From: Shewanella carassii
Lineage (GTDB): Bacteria > Pseudomonadota > Gammaproteobacteria > Enterobacterales > Shewanellaceae
Reading direction: 5' to 3'
Length of the DNA: 64,000 nt
Assembly (NCBI RefSeq): GCF_002777975.1
Contig: NZ_NGVS01000033.1
Location: forward strand, 459,047 to 523,046
The translations under genes were made by a program, and so were the position numbers. Shown piece by piece: positions 59,016 to 64,000 of the stretch; the first letter of the stretch is position 1; each line of letters begins with the position of its first letter. Below the pieces are notes generated by a model. That model saw only the letters and a program-made list of their open reading frames with translations, ran no database searches and was not told the origin of the DNA.

Positions 59016-59450
59016 CTAGGTGCAGAAATTCTTACTATGAGGGTTATCTGGGTTCAGGACTTGTATCCTAAAGTCTGGCGCCAGATTGAACTGTTTTATA
59101 ACGCTCGATATTCGGTCAGATGTTAATGCAGAACCGAAATCCGAGAAAAATGGGATTGGATCATTATTGATAGCCCACATGTCATTCATTGTTTTGGCTA
59201 ATTCTCTGGCTTGATCCCAATCACCTGCAAATATCTTGGAGTAATCAAAATGCGGCCATGCCGCAATATCATCCTCCTCTGCCGAATCTTCGCTGAAGAG
59301 AAAGGATACACTGATCTCCGAGTGCCAAGGAAACACGCCTACATCAATGATCCTTAGCTCTTTTTCGCCAAAGTCAGCTAAAGCTTGTCGCAATTTCCCT
59401 TCTAGCAGTTGCTCAATGTTTTCTCTGCTGTATTCCATATCCATTCCCAT
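59016..59450 (-). CDS. Hypothetical acidic protein
   Basis: A 144-residue acidic soluble protein ('FLFSEDSAEEDDIAAWPHFD', 'ALTSDRISSVIKQFNLAPDF'). No signal, membrane segment or known motif. Size and charge recall contact-dependent-inhibition or polymorphic-toxin immunity proteins, but no toxin is adjacent. Three ATGs in the first five codons make the exact start uncertain. Confidence 0.6.
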   Translation of the reverse strand: MGMDMEYSRENIEQLLEGKLRQALADFGEKELRIIDVGVFPWHSEISVSFLFSEDSAEEDDIAAWPHFDYSKIFAGDWDQARELAKTMNDMWAINNDPIPFFSDFGSALTSDRISSVIKQFNLAPDFRIQVLNPDNPHSKNFCT

Positions 59451-59511
59451 TTCTTTTGATGTCTTAATGAAGCTGTATAGCTTTATATGAACTGTTAGAC
59501 TTCGCGCCTAC

Positions 59512-59530
59512 TGACCTTTCCCGAGATTAG
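59512..59530. mobile_element. Solo IS end (IS3-type terminal repeat remnant)
   Basis: TGACCTTTCCCGAGATTAG is nearly identical to the terminal sequence TGACCTTTCCCCGAGATTAG found next to an IS3-family transposase remnant at 63050-63069. The similarity ends after this short stretch, so it looks like a deletion scar or solo end. Confidence 0.55.
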
Positions 59531-59687
59531 AATCAAGGATGCAAGATGTCGCATGTAGTCTTGCAAGCCGATGTTCAACTATTTAAATTAAAAATACAGT
59601 AAAAACCACTATGCCCATAACTCTTGTTGTAATTGTAGGAATTTTGCCAAGCGTTACCAAGTCCAGCAGTAATGTAACATTGTCTTG

Positions 59688-60008
59688 TTATAATTTGATT
59701 GCACTTAAAAACTTAGAAATTGAGTTGTGTAACTTGAAAACACCAAACTCTATATCTACGTAGTACACGTTGCCTTCATTTTTGGGACCACTACCGATAA
59801 AAATCATTTCATCGCCTAGGGTGACAGCAATGGGGTTTGCATCAATACCTTCAAGATAAGGGTTATACCTTTCACGGATAGCCGTTACCTCTTCTGGCGG
59901 GATTATTTCAACTATCTCCAACTTCTTATCAGGTATAAAATTACTCAACTCCTTATACTGAGCTACATCTATGTATTTTCCGATAATTTCTTCTGTGATG
60001 CTTTCCAT
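59688..60008 (-). CDS. Hypothetical SMI1-like small protein
   Basis: A 106-residue acidic protein with the pattern 'EEIIGKYIDVAQYKELSNFI' then 'YNPYLEGIDANPIAVTLGDEMIFIG' and 'KNEGNVYYVDIEFGVFKLHNS', which recalls the SMI1/KNR4 fold common in bacterial immunity proteins. The ATG at 60008 has GGGGAAG just upstream. The sequence is AT-rich relative to the chromosome core, suggesting transfer. Confidence 0.6.
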   Translation of the reverse strand: MESITEEIIGKYIDVAQYKELSNFIPDKKLEIVEIIPPEEVTAIRERYNPYLEGIDANPIAVTLGDEMIFIGSGPKNEGNVYYVDIEFGVFKLHNSISKFLSAIKL

Positions 60009-60085
60009 TACTTCCCCGAGAGGTATCACGCCTCAAGTGGCGCTTCAGTTAGTTGACTTGTTAATTGAAAACTGATGTAAAAAGC

Positions 60086-60448
60086 AAAAATCAAGCCATC
60101 CACTGTAAAACAATAACTTAATCTTCTTTCTGTTTATATCAATATGCAACACCAGATGCAGAAGATTACTCATGATGGCGAATGTGGCCATATCAATGGC
60201 AAAAACAGCTCCAGTTCAAACAATAACGATTCCACCCAACCACGGCGGTGGTCATAATTATTACCCGAGTAGGCATCATCATCACACAGAAAGGCACGCC
60301 GCACCACGCGGCTGCAACAGTGGTAGTAAGGTGTATCTTCAAGGCTGATTTGAGTTCGGCGAGGGCGCGGAATAATAACCTACTTGTTAAATGCTTAAAC
60401 AAAACATAGTCGGAGACTAACTACCGCGCCATTAACCTTGGGTATCCA
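60086..60448 (-). mobile_element. Internally deleted transposase element copy A
   Basis: The left part (60086-60132) matches the left end of the transposase element at 63176, and the right part (about 60134-60434) matches its 5' transposase region and leader. The middle, roughly 470 bases of the longer element, is missing. The remaining transposase codons carry substitutions and are not translatable. This is a decayed MITE-like derivative. Confidence 0.75.
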
Positions 60449-60476
60449 TTTTTTTGCCTTCTAAAATTTTAATATC

Positions 60477-61808
60477 CTAATTAACTTGAAGTTCTGGCTC
60501 TTTAGCTGAGTTTAACTTGCCTCTGAGGATACGATACAAACCCCAAGTAACAATAGCATCTGCTGTTATTCCTAAACCAAACATCACTGCAATACTTTGA
60601 AGTGTGGGCACAAATATGCCTACTTGATAAAACACAAATGCACCGCCATAAAAAATACAATTGACGATCAAAGATTGATAGAGCATTAGATCGGTACGCC
60701 CAATCCCATAAAAGTAGTTATCTATGACACTGTTTAAGCTAAACACGATATAGAATCCCACCATCAGCCACACCAGATCCGTGATCGGTTTAGGGTCACT
60801 TACCCCCATTACATTAGAAATAAAACTATTCCACAATGGCGCAGTAAGCATCCAAATAGTAATGATTCCTGTAGTTAACAAGAGGTAGCGATTAACCTGT
60901 TTAGGTGTTAGGCCATTATTAATCGCCGCATCCTGTTTTACTAGTTTACCCAAAGCTAAGACAGGAAGTAGCAACCACCCCCAAATAAACTGGTTAGCAA
61001 TCCAAAATATTCCTGCCTGTTGTACTTGGTTTACCAGTTGCAGGATCATGATAATAAATGCGGCATTACGAACAAAAGACTCAAGACCAGATTTACAGCC
61101 AATTATTCCCCACTCTTTGAGCCATTGCTGTTGAGGTACCTTACCTTGCCGTATGTTTAAGCTTACGCCTGATTTTGATAAATAAGTGACAGCTGCTACA
61201 GCAAGAAAGCTATTAACAATAATATTGCTAATAGCTATCCCATTTACGCCGATTTGAAATGAGAATGATTGTTTACTGACTAGCAGACAATCGCACATAA
61301 CTGTCATAACCATTTGCACTATGAGTAATTTATACAGTACGTTTTTCTCGTTTTTCAGCACTAAGACCAACGACAAGAATGCATAAAGGCTAGAAAGCAG
61401 AATAGCTAATGACTCTAATCGAATGTATTGAACGGTACTCTCAAACAACTCAGTTTTCTGCTGCATTGCCCCAACGAATTGTGGCGCTAGCCACAATACT
61501 AAAACGGTCACAACAAGATAACTCAATACGATAATAAGTAATGAAATACTTGCTCGCTGACGAAAGTCCTTTTCATCGTTGATGACTTTTCCGAGAATAA
61601 ACGCTAGCGGTACCAAGAGAGTTTCGCTTAGCACCTCATAGCCAACATTTAGCCAAGCTACTTGTGCTGCAATACTGAACGCCCAAGGGCTTGGTATACT
61701 CCCCAAAAAGTGGATTCGCGTTGTCGAGTAGATTAACGGTATAAAGCTTGTAAGGATCAACACCAGCCAAAGTTGGTAATCAATTGATCTTCTTTGGTTT
61801 TGTTTCAA
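60477..61808 (-). CDS. MATE-like membrane transporter
   Basis: A 443-residue AT-rich gene whose product has about 12 membrane helices and a MATE-type organisation ('EVLSETLLVPLAFILGKVIN', 'GVNGIAISNIIVNSFLAVAA', 'KSGLESFVRNAAFIIMILQL'). It probably exports a small molecule or is a divergent family member. The apparent start is TTG; no good ATG or ribosome site is present. The gene begins 36 bases from element copy B, so its original 5' end may have been altered. It lies between two element copies and looks horizontally acquired. Confidence 0.75.
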   Translation of the reverse strand: MKQNQRRSIDYQLWLVLILTSFIPLIYSTTRIHFLGSIPSPWAFSIAAQVAWLNVGYEVLSETLLVPLAFILGKVINDEKDFRQRASISLLIIVLSYLVVTVLVLWLAPQFVGAMQQKTELFESTVQYIRLESLAILLSSLYAFLSLVLVLKNEKNVLYKLLIVQMVMTVMCDCLLVSKQSFSFQIGVNGIAISNIIVNSFLAVAAVTYLSKSGVSLNIRQGKVPQQQWLKEWGIIGCKSGLESFVRNAAFIIMILQLVNQVQQAGIFWIANQFIWGWLLLPVLALGKLVKQDAAINNGLTPKQVNRYLLLTTGIITIWMLTAPLWNSFISNVMGVSDPKPITDLVWLMVGFYIVFSLNSVIDNYFYGIGRTDLMLYQSLIVNCIFYGGAFVFYQVGIFVPTLQSIAVMFGLGITADAIVTWGLYRILRGKLNSAKEPELQVN

Positions 61809-61843
61809 AATTAAATCTTATCGTTGCTCTTTAGAAAAATTTG

Positions 61844-62111
61844 AAAAATCAAGCCACCCACTATAAAACAAAACCAGTTCAAACAGTAACGATTCCACCC
61901 AACCGCGGCGGTGGTCATAATTCTTGCCCGATTAGGCATCATCATCACACAGAAAGGCTCGCCGCACCACGCGGCTGCAACAGTGGTAGTAAGGCGTATC
62001 TTCAAGGCTGATTTGAGTTCGGCGAGGGTGCGGCATAATAACCTCCTTGTTAAATGCTTAAAAAAAGCATAGTCGGAGGCTAACTACCGCGCCATTAACG
62101 TTGGGTGTCCA
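61844..62111 (-). mobile_element. Internally deleted transposase element copy B
   Basis: The left 30 bases match the left end of the element at 63176, then the sequence jumps directly to the region matching 63776 onward. A different internal deletion from copy A of roughly 570 bases is implied. The leader hairpin and ribosome site are still recognisable. Both this copy and copy A are followed on the right by TTGGGTRTCCA, which may be the true right end. Confidence 0.78.
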
Positions 62112-62146
62112 CATTTTTTATCAGCGTACAGAACATCAATCTATAC

Positions 62147-62923
62147 TCACCACCTAACATTCTTGCCAAAGGTATCTTTGGCTTGCTCTTCCTGTTGCTT
62201 CAACCACCTTGTTCTTTCACCGCTTTCTTGAATATAAATGCTCAAATCACGTATAGAGTCAAATGGAAGGCTATATGGAATGGAACGTAAATAAATAGAT
62301 TGTACCGCTGTATTAAGGAATAAAGATTTTTGCTCGGGTTGGTTTAAAAACAGCTCCATTAATTGTGGATGATACTCTTTCATATCCTCGCTACCATGTT
62401 GACCTGCAGCAGCGTCAACACGATTCGCCATTAAACGAAGAACATCCGAAGTAAAACCATATTTTTCTATAATGTCAATTATATGACCCGATTGATATAC
62501 CTCATGATCCAAATCATTTTGAAGTAAAAGCTCGATATACAACGGAATATATTTTTCATGATACATACAAAGAGCATAAGCTCCTGGTTCAGCAAGATGG
62601 TCTTCATCCCCACCCCAAAGTTCCAAAGTGGTTGTTTTACAGTAATTAGTGATATTGTAGATAAAAGTAACCGCTTTTCGCTCTAAAGTTGGATCAGTCG
62701 TAAATTTCTTGAACATCTCCTCTTCACTGACCGAACCTTCGGGAGTCACCACATTAATTTCAATAGGGCAGTTCCAGTCAATATCAGCGCGATACTCGTC
62801 GATTCTAGACGAAATATCAACATAAGCGTCGGCTAACTTAGTGAGTGTTTCTAAAGTATTAATTTCATCCACTTCAATATTGATAATAACTTCATCGTTA
62901 CAGTTGTTAATCGTTTTTTTCAC
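62147..62923 (-). CDS. Hypothetical protein (AT-rich, accessory)
   Basis: A 258-residue acidic soluble protein starting with GTG preceded by AAGG. It has helical repeats in the second half ('GHIIDIIEKYGFTSDVLRLM', 'YHPQLMELFLNQPEQKSLFL') and no recognised domain. The base composition matches the neighbouring MATE-like gene, and it sits between two mobile-element ends. Confidence 0.65.
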   Translation of the reverse strand: MKKTINNCNDEVIINIEVDEINTLETLTKLADAYVDISSRIDEYRADIDWNCPIEINVVTPEGSVSEEEMFKKFTTDPTLERKAVTFIYNITNYCKTTTLELWGGDEDHLAEPGAYALCMYHEKYIPLYIELLLQNDLDHEVYQSGHIIDIIEKYGFTSDVLRLMANRVDAAAGQHGSEDMKEYHPQLMELFLNQPEQKSLFLNTAVQSIYLRSIPYSLPFDSIRDLSIYIQESGERTRWLKQQEEQAKDTFGKNVRW

Positions 62924-63049
62924 ATCATACCTTGGAAATTAAAAATTTACTTATTGCACAAAAACTTTCAGTGCTCCGTTAAGAAGTTTACATAATATAA
63001 ATAGCTTATAACAGCTATAAAGCACGCATGCGCGTTTTAGTCCTCGGAG
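62924..63049. other. AT-rich spacer upstream of the GTG-start hypothetical gene
   Basis: This spacer should hold the promoter of the leftward hypothetical gene. Nothing else is recognised. The following stretch to 63366 is occupied by IS3 and transposase-element remnants. Confidence 0.4.
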
Positions 63050-63175
63050 TGACCTTTCCCCGAGATTAGTACCAATCTCTTGATGAGATTTTCCAGCTTA
63101 TGCTGCTTGCTTGGCATTCGCAACGGGCGGCATATAGTTCAGTGAACTATGAGGGCGAAAAGAAAAATCAAAATA
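63050..63175 (-). pseudogene. IS3-family transposase (OrfB) C-terminal remnant with terminal repeat
   Basis: On the minus strand a frame reads '...FSFRPHSSLNYMPPVANAK' and ends in a stop codon, the typical C-terminus of IS3-group OrfB transposases. The stop is followed by the IS end TGACCTTTCCCCGAGATTAG (outer end at 63050). The upstream part of the IS is gone, truncated where the Y1-transposase element begins at 63176. Confidence 0.75.
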
Positions 63176-63366
63176 AAAAATCAAGCCACCCACTGTAAAA
63201 CAATAACTTAATCTTCTTTCAGTCTGCGTTCAAGCAGCGCTAGGTGATTTGAGTACGCTGAGGCCGAAAGATATTCGTGAGTTGCAGAGGTTTGATGAAA
63301 TCGAACCGATTTCACGCAAAAATGCGAGATTTGAGCCGTGCTAGCCCTACCCATGTTCAGGGGATT

Positions 63367-63936
63367 TCAATGACTGCGGTTGAGATAAATAGCGTGATGT
63401 TCAGGCTGTTTGAAAGAACTGGCAACTGGTTGCAAAATGCCGGATGGCGGCGAATAGAATCGGCCGGTACAGTTATCCTCTTGATTGGCTTGACGCGCTA
63501 TCGGTTCGTTGAGACAACGCATGAACCAACTGATGTCACATAACCTGCTGCGATAAATCGCGATAGTATGCTTCAGCCTGGGCACTTCATACACTTCAAT
63601 CAGCTCACCCTGGGTGAATTTGCGGGTTAACTCATCACCTTTGAACAGCTTGTGCCATTGCTCAAGCACTTCTCTGTCAGTCCATCGGTTTGCTGTCTCT
63701 ATATCGATATGCAACACCAGATGCAGATGATTACTCATGATGGCGAATGCCGCCACATCAATGGCAAAAACGGCTTCCAGTTCAAACAGTAACGATTCTA
63801 CCCAACCACGGCGGTGGTCATAATTCTTGCCCGAGTAGGCATCATCACACAGAAAGGCTCGCCGTACCACGCGGCTGCAACAATGGTAGTAAGGCGTATC
63901 TTCTAGGCTGATTTGAGTTCGGCGAGGGCGCGGCAT
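63367..63936 (-). CDS. REP-associated-type Y1 transposase, C-terminally truncated
   Basis: A 189-residue protein of the HUH/Y1 single-strand transposase superfamily. The HUH motif is in 'NHLHLVLHID', and the N-terminus 'PRPRRTQISLEDTPYYHCCS' is typical of Shewanella members. After 'EDNCTGRF' the sequence diverges into 'YSPPSGILQPVASSF', where full-length relatives continue with a 'WEGRFKSQALLDE'-like segment. The C-terminal part, including the catalytic tyrosine region, is probably lost or altered. AAGGAGG lies seven bases before the ATG. Confidence 0.78.
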   Translation of the reverse strand: MPRPRRTQISLEDTPYYHCCSRVVRRAFLCDDAYSGKNYDHRRGWVESLLFELEAVFAIDVAAFAIMSNHLHLVLHIDIETANRWTDREVLEQWHKLFKGDELTRKFTQGELIEVYEVPRLKHTIAIYRSRLCDISWFMRCLNEPIARQANQEDNCTGRFYSPPSGILQPVASSFKQPEHHAIYLNRSH

Positions 63937-63939
63937 AAT

Positions 63940-63981
63940 AACCTCCTTGTTAAATGCTTAAAAAAAGCATAGTCGGAGGTT
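63940..63981 (-). promoter_or_regulatory. Hairpin that can sequester the transposase ribosome binding site
   Basis: AACCTCC (63940-63946, the complement of the GGAGGTT ribosome site on the minus strand) can pair with GGAGGTT at 63975-63981, and an inner ATGCTT/AAGCAT stem (63954-63970) nests between them. In the mRNA this would hide the ribosome site. Copy B retains the structure with one change; copy A has lost it. Confidence 0.65.
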
Positions 63982-64000
63982 AACTACCGCGCCATTAACG

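Larger units (their letters stand above)
63176..64000 (-). mobile_element. Y1-type transposase element (longest copy, right end at window edge)
   Basis: The longest of three related copies in the window. Its left end shares AAAAATCAAGCCAYCCACT with copies A and B; its right part shares the transposase 5' end, leader hairpin and CCGCGCCATTAACG with them. The stretch 63222-63366 is not present in the deleted copies and may be a further insertion or rearranged tail. The element may extend a few bases past the window. Confidence 0.7.

Noticed and set aside
60030..62115. Integron attC sites, suggested by GTTGGGT and ACCCAAC words at element ends
   Set aside because: No full R''-L''-L'-R' attC architecture was found, no integrase is in view, and the repeats are better explained by the Y1-transposase element.

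Overview
The window looks like a chromosomal segment of a Shewanella-type marine gammaproteobacterium. The main evidence is a fadI-fadJ pair divergent from a MoxR/Bat operon, several periplasmic multiheme c-type cytochromes, a two-gene flavocytochrome-like respiratory reductase, an aerobactin/putrebactin-type receptor, and Shewanella-style small proteins (DUF2986, DUF4250, YnbE/YdbL). Most of the window has balanced-to-moderately-high GC and compact gene spacing. The stretches near 13.8-14.7 kb, 18.6-18.8 kb and from about 59 kb to the right end are AT-richer. No rRNA, tRNA or CRISPR array was seen.

Layout. (1) 1-8 kb: a truncated ECF sigma factor, then a tightly overlapping leftward operon moxR - DUF58 - DUF4381 - VWA (BatA) - VWA/TPR (BatB/BatC fusion) - BatD. 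(2) 8-12 kb: fadI-fadJ, the beta-oxidation multienzyme complex, with a PsrA-like operator upstream. (3) 12-21 kb: two nearly identical chemoreceptors flank a cytosolic FAD/iron-sulfur oxidoreductase and a periplasmic pentaheme cytochrome. (4) 21-29.5 kb: ydbH-ynbE-ydbL envelope lipid-transport set, a hexose-6-phosphate mutarotase, an acyl-CoA dehydrogenase, a HIT protein and a small ATPase. (5) 29.6-36 kb: a Fur-boxed siderophore receptor with two small membrane proteins, an unknown protein and topoisomerase III. (6) 36-44 kb: the most interesting block. It holds a porin, a second outer-membrane barrel, a sigma-54 enhancer-binding activator, a Tat-exported flavoprotein reductase, a Sec-exported histidine/aromatic-ammonia-lyase homologue lacking the MIO-forming Ala-Ser-Gly triad, and a tetraheme cytochrome c. 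(7) 44-58 kb: housekeeping and envelope genes (hydrolase, YcbL, DUF1097, YecM, L,D-transpeptidase, potassium channel, MATE, RDD, glutaredoxin-like, DUF748 giant). (8) 58-64 kb: an AT-rich accessory tail with ankyrin and orphan proteins, a MATE-like transporter, IS3 remnants, and a Y1 (REP-associated-type) transposase element with two internally deleted copies.

How the 36-44 kb block may work. Two -24/-12 promoters, one before the porin and one before the flavoprotein, both lie downstream of clustered TCACGA-type motifs next to a GAFTGA-containing sigma-54 activator. This suggests one regulon. The porin would admit a small betaine or amino-acid-like substrate. The periplasmic lyase would eliminate an amine to give an aryl- or imidazole-acrylate. 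The flavoprotein would reduce that acrylate with electrons delivered by the tetraheme cytochrome. Loss of the MIO triad argues against ordinary histidine deamination and for a substrate with a better leaving group. A trimethylammonium betaine such as ergothioneine is the leading guess, because known ergothionases belong to this fold and work without MIO. The gene content and missing triad are read directly from the sequence; the substrate is inference.
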